A stretch of DNA of 64,000 nt from Moraxella boevrei DSM 14165 (GTDB lineage: Bacteria > Pseudomonadota > Gammaproteobacteria > Pseudomonadales > Moraxellaceae). The stretch spans positions 96,643-160,642 of the forward strand of contig NZ_KB903782.1 in assembly GCF_000379845.1 (NCBI RefSeq), in the 5' to 3' direction. Below are positions 8,891 through 17,597 of the stretch, in pieces. A program made the position numbers and the translations under genes. Under the pieces are notes generated by a model that saw only the letters and a list, made by a program, of their open reading frames with translations, searched no databases and had not been told where the DNA came from. Within the stretch, counting starts at the first letter, position 1. Each line of letters starts with the position of its first letter.

Positions 8891-9337
8891 TTATTTTTTC
8901 GGAATAGCATTAGCTGGGGCTTGCCCTGCAGGAACAACCGTACGGATATTCAGATTTAAAAAGCCCATTTTCCCTGCAATGTCCATGATTTTTACCACCG
9001 ATTGATGTGTGGTATTCGCATCAGCAGAAATGACAAACAAAAGTTTACGATTATCACCTGCTTCTTGACGTATCATGGACGTAATTTCAGCTTCACCTGT
9101 CCCTGCCAACGCAATGCCGTTAATCAAATAACTGCCATCTTTTTGCACGGCGACTTCAATACGCTGGTCTTTTTTGGTAATAGGCACGCCTTCAGCTTGC
9201 GGCAACACGATATTGAGCTTGCTAAAATGGTTAAACGTGGTGGATAACAACAAAAACACGATAAGAAATAATAAACAATCAATCATCGGTGTTAAGTTAA
9301 TATCAACAGATTCAACAGTCGGTTTACGAAAACGCAT
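8891..9337 (-). CDS. exbD: ExbD/TolR family biopolymer transport protein
   Basis: Inner-membrane partner of ExbB that couples proton flow to TonB. The 148-residue protein has a short cytoplasmic start, one membrane helix about residues 19-38 containing the functional aspartate in PMIDCLLFLIVFLL, and a periplasmic domain with the ISADANTTHQSVVKIMD block. It follows exbB by 46 nt and precedes msbA by about 110 nt, so the three are likely one unit. Confidence 0.88.
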   Translation of the reverse strand: MRFRKPTVESVDINLTPMIDCLLFLIVFLLLSTTFNHFSKLNIVLPQAEGVPITKKDQRIEVAVQKDGSYLINGIALAGTGEAEITSMIRQEAGDNRKLLFVISADANTTHQSVVKIMDIAGKMGFLNLNIRTVVPAGQAPANAIPKK

Positions 9338-9383
9338 GGCAAGCCCTTTTTTGTTTTAAATCATTCTGTTTAAAGCATCTTAG

Positions 9384-10061
9384 TTAAATGGTTTCGGTTA
9401 AATGCGGGTGATTTTGTAGCATTGGATTAATAGTCTGATTAGCATGGCTAATTAATTGTTTATCCAATAAATCTTGTACCATTAGCCCTGCTTCTCGCTC
9501 AAAATGGGCATTAATATCCACAATACGGCGTTGGTAAAAACGATAGGCAATCACCGCAGGAATTGCCACAAACATCCCACCAGCAGTGGTAATCAAGGCT
9601 TGCGAAACGCCCGCCGCAAGCATCGCAGGGTCTTGCATTGAGCCTTCAGTGATTGCCAAAAATGACGTAATAATCCCAAGTACTGTACCGAGCAAACCCA
9701 ATAGCGGTGCAATCGCCCCAATCGTACCAAGCATATTGATATTTTTTTCTAGCTTGTGAATTTGTACGCTGGCACGGTTTTCCATGTGCATACTCATGGA
9801 CTCAAGCCCATAGTGACGGTATAGCAGACCTGTCGCTAAAATGTCACCAAGCGGTGAGTTTTCTTTGACATTCAATAATTGTTCACGATTAATCGTACCT
9901 TGCTCTAACAGCCGAGCAGTTAATTGGTCACGCAACTGACTAGGGGCAACTTCGGAAAAACGCAGTTTAATCCCACGCTCAATCATAATAATTAGCATAA
10001 AAATTGAACACATCACGATTGGCATCATCAGCCAACCGCCTGCTTTCACCAGTTCCCACAT
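9384..10061 (-). CDS. exbB: ExbB/TolQ/MotA family proton channel
   Basis: A 225-residue inner-membrane protein with three predicted helices: about residues 10-30 (GGWLMMPIVMCSIFMLIIMI), 112-138 (GTIGAIAPLLGLLGTVLGI) and 150-178. The second and third carry the small-residue and Thr positions conserved in ExbB/TolQ. It energises TonB-dependent transport with ExbD. No tonB gene is adjacent; a TonB-like protein is encoded at 52.4 kb. It heads the exbB-exbD-msbA series. Confidence 0.88.
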   Translation of the reverse strand: MWELVKAGGWLMMPIVMCSIFMLIIMIERGIKLRFSEVAPSQLRDQLTARLLEQGTINREQLLNVKENSPLGDILATGLLYRHYGLESMSMHMENRASVQIHKLEKNINMLGTIGAIAPLLGLLGTVLGIITSFLAITEGSMQDPAMLAAGVSQALITTAGGMFVAIPAVIAYRFYQRRIVDINAHFEREAGLMVQDLLDKQLISHANQTINPMLQNHPHLTETI

Positions 10062-10126
10062 AGCTTTTTCTCACTTACATTTTTTAAAAAACGAATACTA
10101 TTGATTAGATTTGCAAAACTTAAAAA

Positions 10127-10225
10127 CCGTTTGCAGTGAGCCTGTTGAACTTGAGAAACACGATTTCGCAAGACGTAGCATAGCGAAATGGCTTTGCGAT
10201 ACTTTGACAAGCTCAGTACGAACGG
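10127..10225. repeat. Intergenic palindromic repeat element, copy 1
   Basis: An imperfect inverted repeat: the left arm begins CCGTTTGCAGTGAGCCTGTT and the reverse complement of the right arm begins CCGTTCGTACTGAGCTTGTC. An inner pair ATTTCGC/GCGAAAT suggests a long hairpin. A related element is found at 26227-26290. It lies between exbB and parB, outside any reading frame. Confidence 0.65.
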
Positions 10226-10250
10226 AAAACCGAGATTTACAAAATACTAT

Positions 10251-11378
10251 TTATTCGTTTAGTTGCCCTTGCAATTGTTCAACTAAGGTTCTTAATTCAT
10301 CTTCACTGTGAAAGAAAATTTCAATACTACCCTTACCTGCCGATGAACCTTTGACTTTCACTACTGCACCAAGTTGTTCGGATAGTTGTTGGTTCAATCG
10401 CAAACGGTCGTAATCAATTTCCTTGCTCGGTTTTTCCAACTGTTTTGGGTCAAGGATATCTTTTACCAAGGTTTCGGTTTGACGCACCGTTAATTGTTCT
10501 TGTACAATACGTTTCGCAATCAACGGCTGTTGTGGTGCAGACAGTGAAAGCAACGCTCTGGCGTGTCCCATGTCAATATTGCCTTGGTTTAACGCTTGTT
10601 TTACATCATCATGCAGTTGGTTTAACCGCAACAAGTTGGACACAGTCGCTCTGGCTTTGCCCACCACATCGGCAATCTGACCATGGCTCATACCAAATTC
10701 ATCGTGAAAGCGTTGCAAAGCGACCGCCTGTTCCATAACAGTCAAATCTTCACGCTGAATATTTTCAATCAACGCCAACGCAATCGCCAAATCATCAGAC
10801 ATCGGACGCAAAATTGCAGGAATTTGACTTAATCCTGCAATTTGGGCCGCACGCCAACGGCGTTCTCCTGCAATAATTTCATGGGTAATTTGTTGGTTGG
10901 ATTGGGCTAAAGGACGAATGACAATCGGTTGCATCACGCCGTGTTGTTTGATAGACGTTGCCAACTCTTGTAAGGCTTCTTCGCCTAGGTCAATACGGGG
11001 TTGATATTTACCACGTTGCAAGCGTTCCACATCAATGTGTAACAGATTTAAACCGTCTAAATCTGCATGAACTTTTTCATTGATTTTGTCATTGGCTTTA
11101 GCCGTTACCGCTTGAGTATTAGTACTACTAGCCGTTTTGGCAGAAGCTAAATTAGCTTGACTTTCAGAATTTTCAGATTTTTTTAAAGACTTTTGTTGCG
11201 TATTTTTTGCAGTCGGAGCAGTTGTTACCACACTTTCTGTTTTTGTTGGCAAAACTGCTGTTTTTTCAACAGGCACAGCAGTATCGGCAAGCGTATTTGC
11301 AATCAATTTTTCTTTTTTGATTGAACCAAGCAAGGCATCAAGCCCACGATTGGTTGCTAGCCCACGTTTTTTTACCAT
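10251..11378 (-). CDS. parB: Chromosome partitioning protein ParB
   Basis: CTP-dependent DNA clamp that loads at parS and works with ParA in origin segregation. The 375 residues comprise an N-terminal KKRGLATNRGLDALLG motif, a long low-complexity linker (residues 20-105, rich in T, A, K and S, longer than usual), the nucleotide-binding motif GERRWRAAQIAGL, a helix-turn-helix (FGMSHGQIADVVGKARATVSNLLRL) and a C-terminal dimer domain. It follows parA by 77 nt. I saw no clear parS consensus in the window. Confidence 0.93.
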   Translation of the reverse strand: MVKKRGLATNRGLDALLGSIKKEKLIANTLADTAVPVEKTAVLPTKTESVVTTAPTAKNTQQKSLKKSENSESQANLASAKTASSTNTQAVTAKANDKINEKVHADLDGLNLLHIDVERLQRGKYQPRIDLGEEALQELATSIKQHGVMQPIVIRPLAQSNQQITHEIIAGERRWRAAQIAGLSQIPAILRPMSDDLAIALALIENIQREDLTVMEQAVALQRFHDEFGMSHGQIADVVGKARATVSNLLRLNQLHDDVKQALNQGNIDMGHARALLSLSAPQQPLIAKRIVQEQLTVRQTETLVKDILDPKQLEKPSKEIDYDRLRLNQQLSEQLGAVVKVKGSSAGKGSIEIFFHSEDELRTLVEQLQGQLNE

Positions 11379-11455
11379 TTGATTGTACCTGTATAAAAAG
11401 CAAAACGAATTCTAAACGTACTATTTTAACAGATTATTGGCAAACAATAAATATA

Positions 11456-12262
11456 TTATTTGGGTTGTTTTTGCCTTTGTTGGCTTTGTTTGATAACTTC
11501 ATTAGCAAGTTTGGTATAAGCGTAAGCCCCTGTAGAGCCAGCTTCATAGTCAATAACCGACATCCCGTGGGCAGGGGCTTCTGCTAATCGCACGTTGCGG
11601 GGAATGACGGTATGAAACAAAATATCGCCAAAATGTCGGCTTAACTCGTGCGAGACGTCATTGGCAAGAGTGTTACGTGAGTCAAACATGGTGCGTAACA
11701 CACCACGAATATGCAATTCTGGGTTTAACTCGGTCAAGCGTTCAATGGTTTGCGATAAATCCGCCAAGCCCTCTAGGGCAAAATATTCGCACTGCATCGG
11801 AATAATCACACCGTTTGTCGCACACATGGCATTAATCGTTAGTAAACTTAGACTTGGGGCACAGTCAATTACCACAAAATCATAGCTTTTTTGTGGACGG
11901 CCGTTTTTTGGCGGTAATTGTTGCAAATGTTGCATCGCATTTGCCAATAACGCAAAATTATTGTCAATTTGGCTCAACGACAAATCAATGCCTGACAAAT
12001 CACCGTTTGCCCCCACCACATCATAGCCTGCTGAAGATTTGACAACTGCCTCTAATAACGGCACATCGTCAAGTAACACGTCCGCAATGCTGTACTCAAG
12101 CTCACGTTTATGCAGTCCTGATGCGGTTGTGGCGTTGCCTTGGGCATCAAGGTCAATTAACAAAACTTTTTTGCGTTTGTTGGCTAAGGCACTGGCAAGG
12201 TTCACCGCCGTGGTGGTTTTGCCGACACCACCTTTTTGATTTGCGATTGCTAAAATATCCAT
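11456..12262 (-). CDS. parA: Chromosome partitioning ATPase ParA (Soj)
   Basis: Deviant Walker ATPase that moves ParB-bound origins over the nucleoid. The 268-residue protein starts MDILAIANQKGGVGKTTTAV with the deviant Walker A at residues 10-17, then LLIDLDAQGNATTASG and the Walker B YDFVVIDCAPSLSLLTINA. Part of the rsmG-parA-parB group that in many bacteria lies near oriC with mnmG; here mnmG is 27 kb away. Confidence 0.94.
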   Translation of the reverse strand: MDILAIANQKGGVGKTTTAVNLASALANKRKKVLLIDLDAQGNATTASGLHKRELEYSIADVLLDDVPLLEAVVKSSAGYDVVGANGDLSGIDLSLSQIDNNFALLANAMQHLQQLPPKNGRPQKSYDFVVIDCAPSLSLLTINAMCATNGVIIPMQCEYFALEGLADLSQTIERLTELNPELHIRGVLRTMFDSRNTLANDVSHELSRHFGDILFHTVIPRNVRLAEAPAHGMSVIDYEAGSTGAYAYTKLANEVIKQSQQRQKQPK

Positions 12263-12316
12263 GTTGTTTCTCGTTGATATTTTTTTAAGGTTATTTTTAA
12301 AAATATTTTATAAATT

Positions 12317-12955
12317 TTACAGCTTCACCAAACGGATTAAATGCCGTTCTTCGTCCAAAAATGGTACGTTTAATTCGGTGGCTTGGATTTGCCAATTGCT
12401 TTGTAATTGGGCAATTTCATCAGTTGGCAATACGCCTTTCATCGCCAAAAACTCGCCATTCGTCGCTAATTTTTCTACCCCCAATGCCACAAAATCACAC
12501 AGCGATGCAAAGGCTCTGGAGGTAATTACATCGTAACTGTCGCTATGTGCTTCAATGCGACTGGCAACAGGATTGACATTTTTCAGGCCCAATTCACTGA
12601 TGATTTGTTTAATAAAACGTACTTTTTTAGCATTGCTGTCCAACGCCGTTACCGAGCGTTCAGGCTGGCAAATCGCCACAATCACCGATGGCAAACCTGC
12701 CCCTGTACCAATGTCCAACAGGCGACCTGTTGGCAAATGTGGCACAATGCTCAAACTATCCAAGATATGCTTGATGAAGGCAGGCTCAGGCTGTTTAATC
12801 GCTGTCAGATTATAGGCTTTGTTCCAAAACAACAGTTGCTGTAAATAGTAAAGTAACTGCGTTTGTTGGTGCTGTGACAGATTAAGGTTTAATTGTGCCA
12901 GACCATTTTGTAGTTTTGGTAATAATTTTTGGTAATTATTATCAACCGTTAGCAT
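12317..12955 (-). CDS. rsmG: 16S rRNA (guanine527-N7)-methyltransferase RsmG
   Basis: Methylates G527 of 16S rRNA using S-adenosylmethionine. The 212-residue sequence has the family start (YYLQQLLFWNKAYNLTAIKQPE), the SAM-binding motif LLDIGTGAGLPSVIVAICQPE and the conserved VTSRAFASLCDFV block. It begins 2 nt after the end of sthA and precedes parA by 54 nt, suggesting a sthA-rsmG-parA-parB transcript. Confidence 0.93.
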   Translation of the reverse strand: MLTVDNNYQKLLPKLQNGLAQLNLNLSQHQQTQLLYYLQQLLFWNKAYNLTAIKQPEPAFIKHILDSLSIVPHLPTGRLLDIGTGAGLPSVIVAICQPERSVTALDSNAKKVRFIKQIISELGLKNVNPVASRIEAHSDSYDVITSRAFASLCDFVALGVEKLATNGEFLAMKGVLPTDEIAQLQSNWQIQATELNVPFLDEERHLIRLVKL

Positions 12956-12957
12956 AA

Positions 12958-14577
12958 TTAGAACACCCGATTTAGACCGTTTAACGCCGCCACACGGTAG
13001 GCTTCTGCCATAGTTGGGTAGTTAAAGGTGGTATTCACAAAGTATTCTAGCGTACCGCCAAGTAACATTACCGCTTGACCAATATGAATAATTTCTGATG
13101 CTTGGTTACCATAGCAATGAATACCCAAAATTTGTAGGGTTTCACGGTGAAATAAGATTTTTAACACGCCACTACGCTCACCGACAATTTGGGCTCGTGC
13201 CAAATGTTTAAAAAATGCCTGCCCCACTTCATATGGAATTTTTTCTTCGGTGAGTTCTTTTTCATTTTTACCAATACTAGAAATTTCAGGAATGGTATAA
13301 ATGCCTGTCGGCACACTTCGCACAGGCATGGCGTTTTCATCGCCGACCATGTGGGCTGCAGCATAACGCCCTTGGTCATAAGCAGCCGATGCCAATGACG
13401 GCCAGCCAATCACATCGCCTGCGGCATAGATGTTGTCAATGTTAGTTTGGTAAAACTCATTGATGCTTAATTGCCCCCGTTTGTTGGCTTCTAGCCCAAT
13501 ACTGGCAAGGTTTAAGCTGTCGGTATTGCCCGAACGACCATTACACCAGAGCAAGGCATCGGATTTGATTTTCTTGCCTGATTTTAAATGTAAAATGACA
13601 CAATCGTCAAAAGTTTCCAAACGTTCAATTTCTTCATTATTACGGATAAGCACGCCAAATTGACGGAAGTCATGCGACAACGCATCCGAGATTTCATCAT
13701 CAAGGTAGCTTAATAATTGCCCTTGGGTGTTAATCAAATCTACTTTATAGCCCAATCCTGTAAAAATAGATGCGTATTCGCAACCAATCACACCCGCCCC
13801 ATAAATAATAATGCGAGAAATGACATAATCCATTTGCAAAATTTGGTCAGAATCAAACACACGTGGGTGTTCAAAGTCTAGGAAATCAGGGCGATACGGA
13901 CGGCTACCCACCGTGATAATGGCTTTATTAAAGCTGATTTCCTGCTGTGCACCGTCAGGCATATCTACCACAATGGTGTGACGATCTTTAAAACTTGCCC
14001 AACCGTTAATCAAATCAATGCGGTTACGCTCATAAAAACGGGTATGGGTATCCACTTGAGCTCGCACGACATCACGAGCTTTAGTTAAGATTTTATTTAG
14101 CGGAATTAAATGATAATCCACGCCTTTGTTTAACACAGGGTCACGGCGATTACTCAAAATGTTAAACACCGATTGACGCAATGCCTTACTTGGGATAGTA
14201 CCAACGTGAGTACAGTTACCGCCGACTTGTTTGCGTGGGTCAATAACGGCGACTTTTTGTCCAGATTTAGCGATTTTCATGGCGGCAGCTTCGCCTGCAG
14301 GCCCTGCTCCTATCACGACCGCATCATAGTCATAGCTATGCCCTGCCAAATCAGTATGTTTATAACGTTTCACATTAATGCGAGTGCTATCCAATGGGCT
14401 GATTAAGTCAAAATGTTTTGAGCCGTCATCAAAGTGGTTAGTTTTATCATCTTCGCTGATACTGACGGTGTTCGCTTGGATATCCGACTCGGACAAATCA
14501 GGTTTTTTTAGCCCGTCTCCAGCCATGCTTTGGGTGTTTTTGCTGTCTTGTTCAGGGGTCTTTTTGGGTTTTGCCAT
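12958..14577 (-). CDS. sthA: Soluble pyridine nucleotide transhydrogenase with N-terminal extension
   Basis: FAD enzyme exchanging hydride between NADPH and NAD+. After the FAD motif [20 protein letters not shown] (near residue 86) comes [17 protein letters not shown]; as in other SthA proteins only one of the two disulfide cysteines of the lipoamide-dehydrogenase family is present. The ending [21 protein letters not shown] is typical. SthA normally starts around the HSYDYDA segment, so about 78 extra residues precede it here, polar and rich in K, D and S, probably disordered. Start ATG 14575-14577 has AGAGAG upstream; a start 14 codons earlier would overlap a small ORF by ATGA. Confidence 0.92.
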   Translation of the reverse strand: MAKPKKTPEQDSKNTQSMAGDGLKKPDLSESDIQANTVSISEDDKTNHFDDGSKHFDLISPLDSTRINVKRYKHTDLAGHSYDYDAVVIGAGPAGEAAAMKIAKSGQKVAVIDPRKQVGGNCTHVGTIPSKALRQSVFNILSNRRDPVLNKGVDYHLIPLNKILTKARDVVRAQVDTHTRFYERNRIDLINGWASFKDRHTIVVDMPDGAQQEISFNKAIITVGSRPYRPDFLDFEHPRVFDSDQILQMDYVISRIIIYGAGVIGCEYASIFTGLGYKVDLINTQGQLLSYLDDEISDALSHDFRQFGVLIRNNEEIERLETFDDCVILHLKSGKKIKSDALLWCNGRSGNTDSLNLASIGLEANKRGQLSINEFYQTNIDNIYAAGDVIGWPSLASAAYDQGRYAAAHMVGDENAMPVRSVPTGIYTIPEISSIGKNEKELTEEKIPYEVGQAFFKHLARAQIVGERSGVLKILFHRETLQILGIHCYGNQASEIIHIGQAVMLLGGTLEYFVNTTFNYPTMAEAYRVAALNGLNRVF

Positions 14578-14615
14578 GATTACTCTCTTTAATTGCTTTC
14601 TGATTTTAAAATCAG

Positions 14616-14702
14616 TCATTCAGTCAATAAATTTAACGTATCACTTGATTTTTGTTGGGTTACACCAAACAGACGGCTAACCCAACCCATAAGATTTTTC
14701 AT
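14616..14702 (-). CDS. Possible 28-residue peptide ORF upstream of sthA
   Basis: ATG 14700-14702 to TGA 14616-14618 encodes a short peptide starting [18 protein letters not shown], with an amphipathic hydrophobic first half and a polar end. Its stop overlaps (ATGA) the alternative upstream ATG of the sthA frame. A TATAAT box lies about 25 nt upstream. There is no good ribosome-binding site, and the same bases form a 9-bp inverted repeat (GTTGGGTTA/TAACCCAAC), so it may be an RNA structure rather than a gene. Confidence 0.3.
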   Translation of the reverse strand: MKNLMGWVSRLFGVTQQKSSDTLNLLTE

Positions 14703-14754
14703 CTAAAACTACAAATTTTGCGGTATTATAACAGTTTATCCCACAAAACACAGT

Positions 14755-16638
14755 TTATTTTTGCACAAATAATAATGCCAAGCGAATTTCATTATAACCA
14801 TATTTTGCGGACAAAAATTCATGAATAGGGCGGATTTTTAGCATACCATCTTCGTCTTTATCGTCAGGCGTGGCGTTTATTTTTACCGTATCATAGGCTT
14901 TTTGCACGTTTTCAATCATCTGTTCATCAGGACGCAGATAGTCAATCGGTAAATTGTTAAATTGTGTTTGTAATTTGGCAATATGATTGACGATGGTTGA
15001 CTGTGCCAAGTTACGCATCTCGGCAATTTCGGCAATGGTTAGACTTTCTTCTAACAACGCTTTGGTTTGTAAATAGGTATCGCCTAAGCTGTCATCGTTT
15101 TTGGCATTTTTCTCACTGGCTAATAGGGCTTTGCGTTTTAGGGCTTGTTCTTGTTTTTCAATGCGTTTTTCGTAGGCTTGGATTTTTTGCGGATTGAGCG
15201 TGCCACGACTTTTTAAGATAAAGGCTTGTTGTAATTCTTGCAATTTTTTACCATCTATTAGCAAAAAAGTTTGCTCCAATTCATCAGACAGCTCAATAAA
15301 TCGCTTGTCCGCCCCTCTTGCCAATGGGTCAAGTTGCAAACTAAGCTCATTTATTCCTAACAACTGCAAGCCTGACAACTGTTTTAACCGAGATAATGCC
15401 ACATAGCCCTGCCCTTTTTCAAAGGTTTTGCTCAGGTTCACTTCGGCACTGTCTAAGGTCATGCCTTGGCTTTTGTGAATGGTAATCGCCCATGCCAATG
15501 TGAGCGGAATATGATAATAAGCCGACAAAATTTCACCATCTTCGTCTTCGACTTTCCACACGTCATAATCTACCACCACTCGCCGACCGTCATTAAGTTG
15601 TACTACTGGAAATAACTGTTTGTTTTGGTTGTTATTTTCTGTTGATTTATTAGCGTGATTAATCTCTTCTTCGTCATCTTTTTCCAAAATCAACGGTTGA
15701 AAATCCACAATCGTACCCATTGTGCCATTTGACACGTTTAAATCGGTATTATTTTTGATGAACATCACCTTTGCACCGACTTTTAGGGTCAATTCAGGTG
15801 TGTTACGTACCGATTTTTTCAGACTTTCCAATAATTTTTCATCACCTTCACCCCAACCAACATACAGCTGTGGCGGTGTGGTTAAATTTGCCAACTCTTG
15901 TTCGTTAATATTTTGCACATTGATATTATGGGTATAAAGCCGTGTGCGACTTTGACTCAAGGTATGCTGTTCGGTGGCTTGCAAGGCAGGAATGGTAGCT
16001 TCGGTAAATTGTTGACGGCGAATTTGGTTCAAAATATCGGTCAAATCCAAGCCAAAATAACGGTTATTATCCATATGGGTTGCTTGATTATCGCTAATGA
16101 TTTGGCGGTGTTGCTCAGTCAGATAGCACACTTGAAAATCTGCATCTAGCCACGATTGGGACATAAAGGCAAATTTATCTCGGTTGGTTTCGTTCGGATT
16201 ACCGATAGGTGGCAACTGAAAAAAATCCCCTGCCACCAACAACTGCACGCCACCGAATGGTTTTTCGTTTTCTTTGACAAATTGCAACACTTGGTTAATC
16301 ATGTCAAATTGTTTTAAATGAAGCATAGAAATCTCATCAATCACCAACACTTGCGTGCGTTGCATTCGGTCAACCAACTGGGTGCGGCGTTTGATACGGG
16401 TCAAATCTTTGGAAGTTAATTCGTCCAAAATCCCAATCCCCGCCCAACTATGAATGGTCATGCCATTCATGTGCGTGGATGCGATGCCTGTGCTGGCGGT
16501 TACGGCAACGGCGACATCTCTGGCACGCAGATAATGCAAATATTGGTTAATGGTGTAGGTTTTGCCTGCTCCTGCTGAACCTGTTAAAAAGACGTTTTTG
16601 CCTGTTTTTAAAATATTAAGTGCGGTCGATTGTTTCAT
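14755..16638 (-). CDS. Pif1/RecD-like superfamily 1 DNA helicase with C-terminal HTH
   Basis: A 627-residue ATP-dependent 5'-3' helicase-like protein. Visible motifs: Walker A GSAGAGKT (residues 20-27), VTASTGIAS, Walker B VLVIDEISMLH, LLVAGDFFQLPPI, and the late motifs LTLAWAITIHKSQGMTLD and GQGYVALSRLK. After the helicase core come a charged helical segment and a small helix-turn-helix near residues 535-565 (LTIAEIAEMRNLAQSTIVNHIAKL) of the type found at the C-terminus of RecQ/YpbB-like proteins. This suits Pif1-like helicases acting on G-quadruplexes or stalled forks, but the exact role is unknown. It is a single gene on the minus strand. Confidence 0.85.
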   Translation of the reverse strand: MKQSTALNILKTGKNVFLTGSAGAGKTYTINQYLHYLRARDVAVAVTASTGIASTHMNGMTIHSWAGIGILDELTSKDLTRIKRRTQLVDRMQRTQVLVIDEISMLHLKQFDMINQVLQFVKENEKPFGGVQLLVAGDFFQLPPIGNPNETNRDKFAFMSQSWLDADFQVCYLTEQHRQIISDNQATHMDNNRYFGLDLTDILNQIRRQQFTEATIPALQATEQHTLSQSRTRLYTHNINVQNINEQELANLTTPPQLYVGWGEGDEKLLESLKKSVRNTPELTLKVGAKVMFIKNNTDLNVSNGTMGTIVDFQPLILEKDDEEEINHANKSTENNNQNKQLFPVVQLNDGRRVVVDYDVWKVEDEDGEILSAYYHIPLTLAWAITIHKSQGMTLDSAEVNLSKTFEKGQGYVALSRLKQLSGLQLLGINELSLQLDPLARGADKRFIELSDELEQTFLLIDGKKLQELQQAFILKSRGTLNPQKIQAYEKRIEKQEQALKRKALLASEKNAKNDDSLGDTYLQTKALLEESLTIAEIAEMRNLAQSTIVNHIAKLQTQFNNLPIDYLRPDEQMIENVQKAYDTVKINATPDDKDEDGMLKIRPIHEFLSAKYGYNEIRLALLFVQK

Positions 16639-16725
16639 TGAATTAATTGGTCTGGTGAATTTCTCAAAATTTGGCTAAAATATTGCTACTATAACAAAAT
16701 TCTAGCGGTTACACTAGGCAAATTA

Positions 16726-17469
16726 CTAAATTTTAGTTGATTTAGCAATATCATACCGTTTTTTATTATTCATTAAACCAATCATTACCAACGATAAAAA
16801 AGCAATATCAATTATCCGAATAACCCACGTTGCCACACTAAAAATGCCAATCGGTTGTAACATTTGCCAAAGCATTAAACCGCCAAACAAACTACTAAAA
16901 AACTTTATCCAATATTGTATGGCATTTTTGCGATGAAACTCTGTTTTTAAAGGAAGTTTTTTTGTTAAAACCAACCAATAGCCAAAAATCACGACCAACC
17001 CCAACACACCACCGCTATATTGTAACCATTTAAATAAGGGTTTTGTTAAAATAACGTGATGAAAAATATCAAAACGCTCAACCAACCAACCTGTATTGTG
17101 TGTAAAGCTATCTAAAAAAACATGGGTTATCATGCCAACTATCGCAGAAATACTAAAACGTATGATAAATTTCAAAAAACTATCATCGGTTTGTGTTTTA
17201 ATTTTTTGATAATCTAACCGCAAAAATTTTGGTAAATATTGCCAAAAATAGGGGGCAATCTGAGTTTGATATAGCCAAAATATCCCAAAACTTAACGGCA
17301 AATTTACCAAAAAAAATCCGTCAAACCGATGCCCAAAACTTTGGCTGGCTTGACCATATAAAAAGTACAAAAAATCAGGTGACATTGAGCCGATAATTAG
17401 GGCTTCTTGATGCAATAGGCGATGACGTAACGGTAACACAACCGCAGGGTGGGCAAGAGTAAACGGCAT
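16726..17469 (-). CDS. DUF4184 family membrane protein
   Basis: A 247-residue integral membrane protein starting MPFTLAHPAVVLPLRH, with GSMSPDFLYFLYG, HRFDGFFLVNLP and GMITHVFLDSFTHNTGW; these histidine- and aspartate-bearing motifs define the DUF4184 family. About six hydrophobic segments are visible. The H-A-H-P and H-x-x-x-D patterns resemble metal-dependent membrane hydrolases such as YdjM, but no activity is established. The upstream gene is gcvP, separated by a terminator. Confidence 0.75.
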   Translation of the reverse strand: MPFTLAHPAVVLPLRHRLLHQEALIIGSMSPDFLYFLYGQASQSFGHRFDGFFLVNLPLSFGIFWLYQTQIAPYFWQYLPKFLRLDYQKIKTQTDDSFLKFIIRFSISAIVGMITHVFLDSFTHNTGWLVERFDIFHHVILTKPLFKWLQYSGGVLGLVVIFGYWLVLTKKLPLKTEFHRKNAIQYWIKFFSSLFGGLMLWQMLQPIGIFSVATWVIRIIDIAFLSLVMIGLMNNKKRYDIAKSTKI

Positions 17470-17540
17470 AATTTTTTAATTTTATCAATAGGTTGAATAA
17501 ATTATAAAAAATTATCGTGGCTTAAAATGTGAAAAAATGA

Positions 17541-17572
17541 TGAAAAACCGCCTAATATTTAGACGGCTTTCA
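17541..17572 (-). terminator. gcvP terminator
   Basis: A hairpin (arms about 17547-17555 and 17559-17568, AGCCGTCTAA/TTAGGCGGT with a wobble) followed on the minus strand by a T5 run, 25 nt after the gcvP stop. Confidence 0.75.
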
Positions 17573-17597
17573 TTATTTTAAATAAATTATTTAACAA

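Noticed and set aside
10251..12262. Search for parS near parAB
   Set aside because: No sequence close to the TGTTTCACGTGAAACA consensus was found here or elsewhere in the window.
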